Notes: generated from the letters alone by a model not told the origin. A stretch of DNA of 16,659 nt from Bacteroidales bacterium (GCA_030017935.1 JASEGF010000020.1:1-16659), one strand, 5' to 3'. Positions 8,654 to 16,113 are shown, counted from the stretch's first letter. A program made the numbers and translations.

Positions 8654-8770
8654 TTAATAATTAATTTTTTCAAAATTACTTAATATTTCATCAATAGCCA
8701 TATCAATATTATCTTTCTCAACTAGTACATACAAGATATCACCTGGTAGGATAATAGTTTGCCCAGATGA
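8654..8770 (-). pseudogene. 3' remnant of a TrkA_C-domain protein, probably an ion transporter
   Basis: The minus strand is open for 38 codons before a stop at 8656-8654. It contains GQTIILPGDILYVLVEKDNI followed by DMAIDEILSNFEKINY. The 'L-PGD-LYVLVE--DI' pattern is the typical end of a TrkA_C (RCK_C) domain, found at the C-terminus of potassium uptake regulators, K+/H+ antiporters and SLC13-type permeases. An in-frame stop lies directly upstream at 8773-8771 and no suitable start codon exists, so only the tail of the gene remains. Everything that should be 5' of it has been replaced by the promoter region of the thioredoxin-like gene on the opposite strand. It is separated from the S41 gene by 45 nt. 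Confidence 0.5.
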
Positions 8771-8795
8771 TTATTCACAAAACGCTCCATTCCCC

Positions 8796-8811
8796 CTGAC
8801 CTTTAGGTCAG
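8796..8811. repeat. 7-bp inverted repeat upstream of the thioredoxin-like gene
   Basis: CTGACCT-TT-AGGTCAG is a perfect inverted repeat with a 2-bp centre, in a locally GC-rich patch (about 8783-8812). It lies 22 bp upstream of the TATCTTTG element. It could be a regulator site in the -33 region or a leftover from a mobile-element end. Confidence 0.35.
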
Positions 8812-8833
8812 ATTCATTACAAATAAAATTTTT

Positions 8834-8841
8834 TATCTTTG
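8834..8841 (+). promoter_or_regulatory. Bacteroidota -7 element for the thioredoxin-like gene
   Basis: TATCTTTG matches TAnnTTTG exactly and lies 59 nt before the ATG at 8901, which gives the longest predicted leader in the window (about 50 nt). Confidence 0.45.
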
Positions 8842-8900
8842 TATTAAAATAAAAGTCTAAACAACCTTGTGAAAATTGACAAATACAAATTTTAAATATT

Positions 8901-10364
8901 ATGGGAAACAAAATTTTTCTTTCAGTAAAATTATCGTTAATCTTACTTTCAACTTTTTGTTTTTTAACTTTACAAACTTCCAACTGCTATGCTCAGGAAG
9001 TAACTATAAAACTTCATATTCGTGGTGTTGCCGAAAGTAAAGTAAGCCTGATGCCTTTATACGGAGCAAATGCCTATAAAATAATTTTGGAAAAATCGGG
9101 TATTAAAAATGGCGAAACAGACAGTATTATTATTTCAAATATTAATTTACCCGGTGCATTTGTATTACGTTTTGATTACAAAGAAAAAGAAACTAGCAGT
9201 CCTTATCCTTGCGAAAAGTACATTATTATTAATGATCAGGATTTAGAATTATGGGTAAATCCTATGTATTGTAATAATAATGACAGTACCTATTTTCAAA
9301 AAGATGAAAAAGAAAATACTGTGTTTGCCTACTTTAACAAAGAAAACAACAAACAAAAGGAAAAATTAGGTTTGTTGCAAAACTTTTTGCTCAATTATGA
9401 CGATATACAATCAGAGTTTTATCAGCAAGGAATTGAAGAATATGAAAAAAGACGCAATAATTATAATCAATGGCTTAAAGAACAAACAACCAAATATAAT
9501 GACTTGTTTGTGAGTCATACATTTCAGTTTCATTATGTGCCACAAATTGATTTTAAAGGTGACGAATCCGCCCGAATGCAAATTGTATTATCGCATTATT
9601 TTGATGGGATAGATTTTAATGATACTTTTTTACTTCATACACAGGAGCTAACCAATTTTATTACCACCTATGTAAATATGTATGCTTCTATTGCCAAAAC
9701 ACAACAAGAATTAGATTCATTATATCCGATTATTGGAAAAACAGCTATAGAAAAAGCTCGTCTCGGCAATCCGAAAGTGTATGGCTGGATGGTTGACTAT
9801 TTTTACAAAGGATATGAAAGTATAAATATGCCTGCCGGTATAGAAATGTTAGAGACATATCTTAATGATCCTAATTGCCTAACAACGAAAAGACAAGCGA
9901 TAGAAAAACGACTTGCAGGTATGAAAACACTAACAGTAGGTACTATAGCACCAGATTTTACGATTAAAGATAATGATGGCAAAGACGTTCTGTTTAGTAA
10001 ATACAAAACCAATAGTAAATACAAATTACTTCTTTTCTATAGTGCAGATTGTGGACATTGTAAAGAACTTGTTAATCAACTTTACAATTGGTGGAATCAT
10101 TCAGATAATCAACAACTCATAGAAGTTTTTGCTCTTAGTCTTGATGAGACTGAAACTGAAATTGCTGTTTGGGAAAATACCATAAGTCAACTGCAAGGAT
10201 GGAAGCATAAAAGATGTGAAGGGGGAATAAATAGCTCAGAAGCCAATGCTTATTTTATACTTTCAGTTCCTGTAATGTTTTTGGTGGACACTAAAACAAA
10301 TAAAATTAGTGCAACGCCTGAAAATATAGATGAGATCTTGCAGTTTTTAACAGACAATCCATAA
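8901..10364 (+). CDS. Secreted TlpA/ResA-type thioredoxin-like protein
   Basis: A 487-residue exported protein. Residues 1-31 are a signal peptide (SNCYA before Q). Residues about 32-125 form a beta-rich N-terminal domain (TIKLHIRGVAESKVSLMPLY) like the DUF4369-type domain of Bacteroidota disulfide reductases. A helical middle region spans about 135-340 and resembles the DUF5106-type linker. The C-terminal thioredoxin fold (about 344-487) begins VGTIAPDF, has the active-site motif CGHC at 384-387 in FYSADCGHCKEL, and the cis-proline P457 in SVPVMFLVD. It should act in the periplasm as a thiol-disulfide reductant; partners are unknown and no cytochrome-maturation genes are nearby. Codon use looks less AT-biased (more GCC, GGC, CAA) than in neighbouring genes, and it is flanked by a truncated gene and a repeat spacer, which suggests acquisition by transfer. 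Confidence 0.82.
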   Translation: MGNKIFLSVKLSLILLSTFCFLTLQTSNCYAQEVTIKLHIRGVAESKVSLMPLYGANAYKIILEKSGIKNGETDSIIISNINLPGAFVLRFDYKEKETSSPYPCEKYIIINDQDLELWVNPMYCNNNDSTYFQKDEKENTVFAYFNKENNKQKEKLGLLQNFLLNYDDIQSEFYQQGIEEYEKRRNNYNQWLKEQTTKYNDLFVSHTFQFHYVPQIDFKGDESARMQIVLSHYFDGIDFNDTFLLHTQELTNFITTYVNMYASIAKTQQELDSLYPIIGKTAIEKARLGNPKVYGWMVDYFYKGYESINMPAGIEMLETYLNDPNCLTTKRQAIEKRLAGMKTLTVGTIAPDFTIKDNDGKDVLFSKYKTNSKYKLLLFYSADCGHCKELVNQLYNWWNHSDNQQLIEVFALSLDETETEIAVWENTISQLQGWKHKRCEGGINSSEANAYFILSVPVMFLVDTKTNKISATPENIDEILQFLTDNP

Positions 10365-10620
10365 ACTAATGTCTCAATTTCGATGATTATCCCAAAAACT
10401 AATCAACTCTATCCCCTATCACTAATCACTAATTACTAATCAACTTATAAACATTTATCTTTAATTTGTGCTCATTTGTGTGCATCTGTGGACTAACTTA
10501 TAACTAATATCCTCTCCCCGTCACCCCGTCACCCCGTCTCCTCATCACTAATCACTAATCACCTATCACCACTTCTCCCAGTCTCCCAGACTTACCATCA
10601 ACTCCTCAACTAATTAAACT
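10365..10620. repeat. Intergenic short-tandem-repeat block, very poor in G on the plus strand
   Basis: This non-coding spacer is built from several short repeats. ATCACTAATCACTAATTACT (from about 10419) recurs as CATCACTAATCACTAATCAC (from about 10543). CCCCGTCA is repeated at 10516-10541, about three units ending CCCCGTCTCC. TCTCCCAG occurs twice in tandem at 10574-10589. A 10-bp unit repeats three times at 10464-10493. Composition changes sharply: C and T dominate the plus strand with few G. It resembles the short tandemly repeated repetitive spacers known from cyanobacteria and seen between genes in some Bacteroidota. I see no gene and no hairpin terminator in it; the rest up to 10683 is ordinary AT-rich sequence. 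Confidence 0.7.
10464..10493. repeat. Three tandem 10-bp units
   Basis: ATTTGTGCTC, ATTTGTGTGC and ATCTGTGGAC follow one another without gaps. They share AT(T/C)TGTGnnC. A 10-bp period corresponds to about one DNA helical turn. Confidence 0.55.
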
Positions 10621-10683
10621 CATTAACTTTATAAAAATCGCTATGTATTGAAAAAAATTATTTTTATTTCAAAAAAAATAATA

Positions 10684-10691
10684 TACTTTTG
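10684..10691 (+). promoter_or_regulatory. Bacteroidota -7 element for the PKD/Ig-domain gene
   Basis: TACTTTTG matches TAnnTTTG exactly, 29 nt before the ATG at 10721. The gene after the repeat block therefore appears to have its own promoter. Confidence 0.5.
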
Positions 10692-10720
10692 TATATATAA
10701 CTATAAAAAATTAAATTATT

Positions 10721-12031
10721 ATGATAAAAATTAAATATTTGGTGTTAATCATAAGCTCTATAATATTGATAAATGTACAAATGTATGCACAAAATGTAGG
10801 TATCAATGTAGATGGCAGCATGCCAGATAACTCTGCCATGCTAGATATCAAATCTACTACTGGTGGACTCCTCATTCCACGTATGACTACTACCCAGCGT
10901 GATGCTATATCTAATCCTGCGCAGTCATTATTGATTTTTAATACAACTACAACTTGTTTTGAGACTTTCGTTAATGGTCAATGGAAACCCCTTTGGTGTG
11001 ACCCATGTTCCTTTTTTAATATTACTGTTTCTACGAACTTTGATACAATATGTGAAGGAGATAGCGCAATATTATCTGCTAGTAGTGCTAATAGTTATTT
11101 ATGGAGTACTGGTGATACCAATAATTTTATTTTAGTTTCGCCATCAGCTACTAGCATTTATTATGTTTCTGGTACTAATAATGGGTGTATAGATGAGGAT
11201 AGTATACAAATTTATGTTAATACATTACCATCACAACCATCAAATATTAATGGACCTACAGTTTTATGTAATTCTTACTCTATTATTTCAACAGAAGAAT
11301 TTAATTCTGACGTACTTGTTCATGGTACGTCTGCACCTACTACTGTTTGGTTTGCTCCTTCTTATTATACACCTATAAGTTATAATTCTATTAATGGGTG
11401 TCCTCCTGGAAGTATAGGTTATTCTGGTAGTTGGAATAACTATTGGGGTAATTTCGTTCGTCTTCCTGAGCTTAATTGCAATAGTTTGGACACTATAAGT
11501 CTATCTTTTGATGTATCTCATTCTTATTTTGATACACATCCAAATGACTGGTGCAGGTTTTATGTATGGGCTGACAATGCTTACAAACATAATGTTATTT
11601 CTGTAAAAATTAATAATGTTGACCATACATATGATGCTGGAGTTAATGGTAAAGGGTTTAAATTTTCTGAAGCACGTTCCTGTGCTCATGTAGAAGTTTT
11701 ATTTGATATTTCAAGTATTACAAATAAATCAAATATCTTATTTTATATTGAACCTTCTTGTGGATATAATGATTCCAAAACTTTTCATGTTTGGTTTGAT
11801 AATATAAGCATTAGTTCATATACAGAAAATAATAGTACAGTATATAGTGTCACAGACGAAGGTTTCATATATAATTGGTCTGTACCAACTGGTTGGATAA
11901 TTAATAGCGGACAAAATACAAATGTTATCAATGTAACAGCTAATAATAATAGCGGTTTTGTAACTGTAACTCCTTCTAATGATTGTGGCAATGGTCCATC
12001 ATCAACTATTTATATTGAAATTTGTCCTTAA
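10721..12031 (+). CDS. Secreted Ig/PKD-domain protein with a nested beta-sandwich domain
   Basis: A 436-residue exported protein of unknown function. Residues 1-23 are a signal peptide (MYA before Q). Residues 25-92 hold the module NVGINVDGSMPDNSAMLDIK followed by STTGGLLIPRMTTTQRDAI, common at the N-terminus of Bacteroidota surface and fibre-like proteins. An Ig-like module (about 103-167: TICEGDSAILSA, YLWSTGDT) follows. From 170, PSQPSNINGPTVLCNS starts a PKD-like module, but its remainder (STVYSVTDEGFIYNWSVPTG from 372, then WIINSGQNTNVINVTANNNS and VTVTPSNDCG) comes only after about 183 other residues. The intervening segment (about 187-369) has seven cysteines and ends HVWFDNISISSYTE, like a jelly-roll or carbohydrate-binding sandwich. 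The protein ends shortly after the PKD-like module; no type IX secretion C-terminal domain or anchor is seen, so localisation beyond the inner membrane is uncertain. Confidence 0.75.
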   Translation: MIKIKYLVLIISSIILINVQMYAQNVGINVDGSMPDNSAMLDIKSTTGGLLIPRMTTTQRDAISNPAQSLLIFNTTTTCFETFVNGQWKPLWCDPCSFFNITVSTNFDTICEGDSAILSASSANSYLWSTGDTNNFILVSPSATSIYYVSGTNNGCIDEDSIQIYVNTLPSQPSNINGPTVLCNSYSIISTEEFNSDVLVHGTSAPTTVWFAPSYYTPISYNSINGCPPGSIGYSGSWNNYWGNFVRLPELNCNSLDTISLSFDVSHSYFDTHPNDWCRFYVWADNAYKHNVISVKINNVDHTYDAGVNGKGFKFSEARSCAHVEVLFDISSITNKSNILFYIEPSCGYNDSKTFHVWFDNISISSYTENNSTVYSVTDEGFIYNWSVPTGWIINSGQNTNVINVTANNNSGFVTVTPSNDCGNGPSSTIYIEICP

Positions 12032-12092
12032 ACAATTATTTCTTATTTTCGTTAATATTAGTCCTTTATTTTTTATTTTAAGTTTATACTTG

Positions 12093-12100
12093 TAATTTTG
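12093..12100 (+). promoter_or_regulatory. Bacteroidota -7 element for pdxJ
   Basis: TAATTTTG matches TAnnTTTG exactly and lies 15 nt before the ATG at 12116, which predicts a leader of only about 8-10 nt. Confidence 0.5.
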
Positions 12101-12115
12101 TAAAAATTTACTATT

Positions 12116-12832
12116 ATGACTAATTTAAGTGTTAATATTAATAAAATAGCTACAATTCGTAATGCACGCGGTGGTAATATACCAGACGTTACTCTAGCTG
12201 CTATCAACGTACAACGCTTCGGCGCTCATGGTGTAACTGTACATCCTAGACCAGATGAACGACACATCAAATATAGTGATGTATATTCTATCAAGCAAAA
12301 TATATCCATTGAATTTAATATTGAAGGATACCCTAATGATAGATTTCTTAATTTAGTAAATGATGTGAAGCCAACACAGGTAACACTGGTACCAGATCCT
12401 CCTGATGCTCTTACTAGTAATGCGGGATGGGACACTTTTAAATATTTCGATTTTCTCTCAAAAGTCATCTATGATTTGAAAAAGTCAGGTATAAGAACTT
12501 CTATTTTTGTAGATACTGATATAGATAACATTAAAAATGCTGCTAAAACAGGTACTGATAGAATAGAGCTTTATACTGAGCCCTATGCTAAGTATTATGA
12601 TGTGGATAGAGATGAGGCTATTAAGCCCTTTATAAATGCCGCAAATGCAGCGGTAGAAGTGGGGCTTGGCGTCAATGCTGGACATGATCTAAATCTGGAA
12701 AATTTGAAATTTTTTTCACAAAATGTACCTAATTTACTTGAAGTTAGTATAGGCCACGCTCTCATTAGTGATGCTCTATATTTCGGACTTGAAAATACAA
12801 TTCAAATGTATTTTAATGAACTCGGTTATTGA
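12116..12832 (+). CDS. pdxJ: Pyridoxine 5'-phosphate synthase
   Basis: A 238-residue cytosolic TIM-barrel enzyme of the DXP-dependent vitamin B6 pathway. It condenses 1-deoxy-D-xylulose 5-phosphate with 3-amino-2-oxopropyl phosphate to pyridoxine 5'-phosphate. Motifs run in order: LSVNINKIATIRNARGG (4-20), VTVHPRPDERHI (40-51, H43), EFNIEG (E70), VTLVPD (89-94), TDRIELYTEPYA (147-158, E151), VNAGHDLNLENL (186-197, H190) and EVSIGHALISDALYFG (209-224). H43, E70 and H190 correspond to the catalytic His/Glu/His set of the family. Length is normal. The alpha/beta hydrolase gene begins 37 nt downstream and may be co-transcribed. pdxA and other B6 genes are not in the window. Confidence 0.97.
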   Translation: MTNLSVNINKIATIRNARGGNIPDVTLAAINVQRFGAHGVTVHPRPDERHIKYSDVYSIKQNISIEFNIEGYPNDRFLNLVNDVKPTQVTLVPDPPDALTSNAGWDTFKYFDFLSKVIYDLKKSGIRTSIFVDTDIDNIKNAAKTGTDRIELYTEPYAKYYDVDRDEAIKPFINAANAAVEVGLGVNAGHDLNLENLKFFSQNVPNLLEVSIGHALISDALYFGLENTIQMYFNELGY

Positions 12833-12869
12833 TTTCTATTTACATCAATGGATTATTTAAATTAGAAAA

Positions 12870-13679
12870 ATGCCAAATTCTTTCGAAAGCAACAATAGTC
12901 CTTTGCTTAGTTATAAATATATCAAAGCAAAAACTGATAGTAATAAATATTTATTGATTCTACATGGATTATTAGGTTGTGCAGATAATTGGTTACCCCA
13001 AGGGCAAATTTTTGCAGAATATTATAATGTAGTAATACCAGATTTAAGAAATCACGGTAATTCTTTTCATAATGATGCTATGACTTATGGGGATATGGCT
13101 GATGATATCTTACGGTTACTTAATTATTTACATCTCGAGCAAATATCTATAATAGGTCATAGCATGGGTGGTAAATTAGCAATGTTAATTGCACTTAATT
13201 ATCAAGATATTGTGGACAAGTTAATTATAATTGATATTGCGCCAGATAGATACATTACCGATGCGAATTATAAATTACTAAATATTTTGAAATCTATTCC
13301 AATGAATGAATTTAAAAGTCGTGATGAAATCAAAATCTACATAAAAGATAAAGTACCAAATTTCAGAGAAGTGGATTTAGTAATGAAAAATATTAAATTA
13401 AATAGTCAAAGAAAATATGAATGGAAAATCAATTTAGAAGCTTTAATAAAAAATATAAATCTATTAGCAGACTTTCCTACTTTATATAAAAAATTTACTA
13501 ACCCAGTCCTTTTCCTACGTGGTGAAAAAAGTAATCACATTCTACCACAGCATTATGAAAAAATATATAATTATTTCCCTAATGCATATATCCAAACTGT
13601 ATCTAATGCAGGACATTGGGTACAAGTAGATAATACAGATGAATTTATAAAATATTCATTAGAATATTTGAATCTATAA
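12870..13679 (+). CDS. Alpha/beta-fold hydrolase, YbfF-type esterase
   Basis: A 269-residue cytosolic hydrolase. LILHGLLGCADNWLPQG (29-45) provides the oxyanion region, and VVIPDLRNHGNS (54-65) is typical of the YbfF/ABHD11 branch. The nucleophile elbow is GHSMGG (96-101, S98), the likely acid is D122 in IIDIAPDRY, 24 residues after the serine as in YbfF, and the histidine is H249 in SNAGHWVQ. YbfF-type enzymes cleave short-chain esters and acyl thioesters in vitro; the physiological substrate is unknown. It follows pdxJ by 37 nt without an obvious promoter. It converges on pckA with 2 nt between the stop codons, and the junction is a 12-bp palindrome. Confidence 0.88.
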   Translation: MPNSFESNNSPLLSYKYIKAKTDSNKYLLILHGLLGCADNWLPQGQIFAEYYNVVIPDLRNHGNSFHNDAMTYGDMADDILRLLNYLHLEQISIIGHSMGGKLAMLIALNYQDIVDKLIIIDIAPDRYITDANYKLLNILKSIPMNEFKSRDEIKIYIKDKVPNFREVDLVMKNIKLNSQRKYEWKINLEALIKNINLLADFPTLYKKFTNPVLFLRGEKSNHILPQHYEKIYNYFPNAYIQTVSNAGHWVQVDNTDEFIKYSLEYLNL

Positions 13680-13686
13680 TATTATA
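13675..13686. other. Perfect 12-bp palindrome spanning two convergent stop codons
   Basis: TATAATATTATA reads the same on both strands and contains the hydrolase stop (13677-13679) and the pckA stop (13684-13682) symmetrically. The sequence is too weak in GC to be a good terminator, and there is no other space for one between the two genes. Confidence 0.6.
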
Positions 13687-15307
13687 ATTTAGGTCCGAAA
13701 TTTACTAATCTACTAGTTTCTGCGTCAGCAGCAAATCTTTGGAAATTGTCAACAAAAGATTGAGCTAACTTCTGAGCTTGATTATCATAAGCAGATTTAT
13801 CTCGCCATGTATTTCGTGGATTCAAAATATCATCATTAATACCTTCGAGATGTTGAGGTAATTTAAGATTAAAGAAAGGCATAGTTTGATATTGTGTTTT
13901 CAAGATAGAACCATCTAAAATAGCATGAATAATTTTTCTAGAAACATCAATGTCAATACGTTTACCTACACCGTATGGTCCACCTATCCATCCTGTATTC
14001 ACTAAATAAGCATGAGCATTATGTTTTTGCATTTTTTCTGCTAATAATCTAGCATAAACAATAGGTGGCAAAGTGAGAAAAGCAGCACCAAAGGCAGCAG
14101 AAAATGTTGGCACTGGCTCAATGATACCACGCTCCGTACCAGCTAATTTAGCTGTATAACCACTTATGAAATAATACATTGCTTCATCTGGACTCAAAAC
14201 TGCTACTGGAGGTAGTACACCAAAGGCATCAGCTGTTAAAAAAATTATGTTTTGTGGATGTGGTCCCACAGAAGGTATTACTGCATTTGGTATGTGAGAG
14301 AGAGGATATGACGCTCTTGTATTTTCAGTCTTAGAAGCATCCGCATAATCTATCTCACCAGTTTGAGGATCATAAACTACATTTTCTAAAATTGTATTTC
14401 TACGAATTGCACTATAAATCTGTGGTTCTTTTTTGGGATCTAGATTAATACATTTAGCATAGCAACCACCCTCGAAATTAAAAACTCCATCATCATCCCA
14501 ACCATGTTCATCATCACCAATAAGGAATCTCTCAGGATCAGCAGATAATGTGGTTTTACCTGTTCCAGATAACCCAAAAAATATTGCAGTGTCTCCGTTT
14601 TTGCCCATATTAGCAGAGCAATGCATAGAAGCTATATTTTTCAGTGGTAAAAAATAATTCATCACAGAGAAAAAACCTTTTTTAATCTCGCCACCATACC
14701 ATGTACCACCGACCAGAGCCATATTTTCTGTAAAATTAAAAGTTACAAAAACGTCACTATTTAATTTATGCTCTTGCCATCTTTTATTATTAACTCTAGG
14801 TGCATGAAGCATTATAAACTCAGGTGAAAAATTTTCTAATTCTTTTTCTGTAGGTATAATAAACATATTTTTAACAAAATGTGCAGCCCATGCTATATCT
14901 GTGATGACTCTTATAGGTAATCTGTTTTTTTCTGAGGCTCCCACAAAGGCATCCATTACAAAAAGTTCTTTACCATTCAAATACTCTGTAACTTGTTGTT
15001 TCAGGTCTGTCCAAACATCAGTAGACATAGGTTTGTTATCACTATTTTTATTCATTTCATTTTTCCACCACACTGTATCCTTAGTAGTATCGTCATAAAC
15101 TACGTATTTGTCTTTAGGTGAACGTCCTGTAAATATTCCAGTATCTACGGCTACTGCGCCAGATTTAGTTACAAAAACTTTTGCATAATCTTTCAGCTCT
15201 GGGCTGGTTTCATATTTGAATAATTCTTCATAAGATAAATTATGATGTACTTTACTAGGCATTATACCCAGACCATTAAGGTCTTTGATTAATTTATCGG
15301 CATTCAT
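13682..15307 (-). CDS. pckA: Phosphoenolpyruvate carboxykinase (ATP)
   Basis: A 541-residue cytosolic enzyme that converts oxaloacetate and ATP to phosphoenolpyruvate, CO2 and ADP; it starts gluconeogenesis and in many anaerobic Bacteroidota runs in the carboxylating direction. Sequence marks of the ATP type are complete: GRSPKDKYVV (61-70, R62), GGTWYGGEIKKG (200-211, K209 and K210), SMHCSANMG (H229), the P-loop GLSGTGKTT (245-253, K251), FLIGDDEHGWDDDGVFNFEG (261-280, metal-binding D265/D266), NTRASYPLSHIPN (R331) and NTGWIGGPYGVGKRI (437-451). The start ATG overlaps the deoC stop (ATGA, 15304-15307), so translation is probably coupled to deoC. No separate promoter was seen inside the end of deoC. 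Confidence 0.98.
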   Translation of the reverse strand: MNADKLIKDLNGLGIMPSKVHHNLSYEELFKYETSPELKDYAKVFVTKSGAVAVDTGIFTGRSPKDKYVVYDDTTKDTVWWKNEMNKNSDNKPMSTDVWTDLKQQVTEYLNGKELFVMDAFVGASEKNRLPIRVITDIAWAAHFVKNMFIIPTEKELENFSPEFIMLHAPRVNNKRWQEHKLNSDVFVTFNFTENMALVGGTWYGGEIKKGFFSVMNYFLPLKNIASMHCSANMGKNGDTAIFFGLSGTGKTTLSADPERFLIGDDEHGWDDDGVFNFEGGCYAKCINLDPKKEPQIYSAIRRNTILENVVYDPQTGEIDYADASKTENTRASYPLSHIPNAVIPSVGPHPQNIIFLTADAFGVLPPVAVLSPDEAMYYFISGYTAKLAGTERGIIEPVPTFSAAFGAAFLTLPPIVYARLLAEKMQKHNAHAYLVNTGWIGGPYGVGKRIDIDVSRKIIHAILDGSILKTQYQTMPFFNLKLPQHLEGINDDILNPRNTWRDKSAYDNQAQKLAQSFVDNFQRFAADAETSRLVNFGPKL

Positions 15308-16113
15308 ATTGCTAAAATATTATATAAATTTGTTAATAATTTACTAGCTCCTATGCGAAATAGATTAGGATTTAGCCAATCTATTCCCAAAATATTTTTT
15401 ACAATCAGATAATAATTATAAGCTTCTTGTGGTTCTCTAATGCCCCCAGCAGGTTTAAAGCCAATTTTTTTACCAGTGAGTGCATAATATTCTCTTATAG
15501 CGTAACACATTACAAAAGCAGCCTCTAGAGTAGCCGCAGGAGATATTTTACCTGTAGATGTTTTAATAAAATCAGCACCATTTTCCATTGCTATCATGCT
15601 TACATTATAGATAAGTTCAGGGTCTTTTAATTCTCCAGTCTCCAATATTACTTTCAGATGTGCATCGCCACATGCATTTTTATGCAAAGCTATTTCATGT
15701 TTTACAAAATCCAGATTACCAGATAATGCGGCTCCTCTAGAAATGACCATATCTATTTCTTGTGCTCCATGAGCTACAGCATGCTCTACTTCGGCGATTC
15801 TTATATGTAGTGGAGATTGTCCACTAGGGAAGGCACCAGCTACGCACGCCAATCTAATATTGGTATTTTTAAGTTCATTAGAAGCAAAACCTGCAAAATT
15901 AGGATACACGCATACTGCAGCTACTCCTTTGCCATTAGTTTTATTATAGCTATCTTTAGCTTGATCTATCAATTGTTTGACGACATTATTATTATCTGTA
16001 CCTTCTAATGTTGTTAAGTCTATAAAACTAATCAATTCACGAGCAATATCATTAGTTATAACATTATTTTTTATTATTTCATCTATATTGTTGCTCAGAT
16101 GTTCCCAATTCAT
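15304..16113 (-). CDS. deoC: Deoxyribose-phosphate aldolase
   Basis: A 269-residue class I aldolase that cleaves 2-deoxyribose 5-phosphate into glyceraldehyde 3-phosphate and acetaldehyde during deoxynucleoside breakdown. Key residues are present: D121 in QEIDMVISRGAALSG, the Schiff-base lysine K184 in GADFIKTSTGKISPAATLEA (179-198), and K220 in KKIGFKPAGGIREP. FRIGASKLL (252-260) is the phosphate-binding end. It has an N-terminal extension of about 20-25 residues relative to the shortest family members, in keeping with the longer subgroup. It precedes pckA with a 4-nt overlap, linking deoxyribose catabolism to gluconeogenesis in one transcript. A near-match promoter (TTATTTTG, 16145-16138) lies 24 nt upstream. 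Confidence 0.96.
   Translation of the reverse strand: MNWEHLSNNIDEIIKNNVITNDIARELISFIDLTTLEGTDNNNVVKQLIDQAKDSYNKTNGKGVAAVCVYPNFAGFASNELKNTNIRLACVAGAFPSGQSPLHIRIAEVEHAVAHGAQEIDMVISRGAALSGNLDFVKHEIALHKNACGDAHLKVILETGELKDPELIYNVSMIAMENGADFIKTSTGKISPAATLEAAFVMCYAIREYYALTGKKIGFKPAGGIREPQEAYNYYLIVKNILGIDWLNPNLFRIGASKLLTNLYNILAI

Noticed and set aside
8771..8983. 70-residue minus-strand frame upstream of the thioredoxin-like gene
   Set aside because: It runs antisense through the signal-peptide region of a well-supported gene and through its promoter; no domain is visible.
10419..10589. CRISPR-like array
   Set aside because: The repeat units are 7-10 bp and directly tandem, with no unique spacers and no cas genes nearby.
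10721..12031. Type IX secretion substrate assignment for the PKD/Ig-domain protein
   Set aside because: The protein ends right after the PKD-like module and lacks the C-terminal sorting domain expected for that system.
12226..12468. 80-residue minus-strand frame inside pdxJ
   Set aside because: It is a shadow of the strongly conserved pdxJ reading frame.
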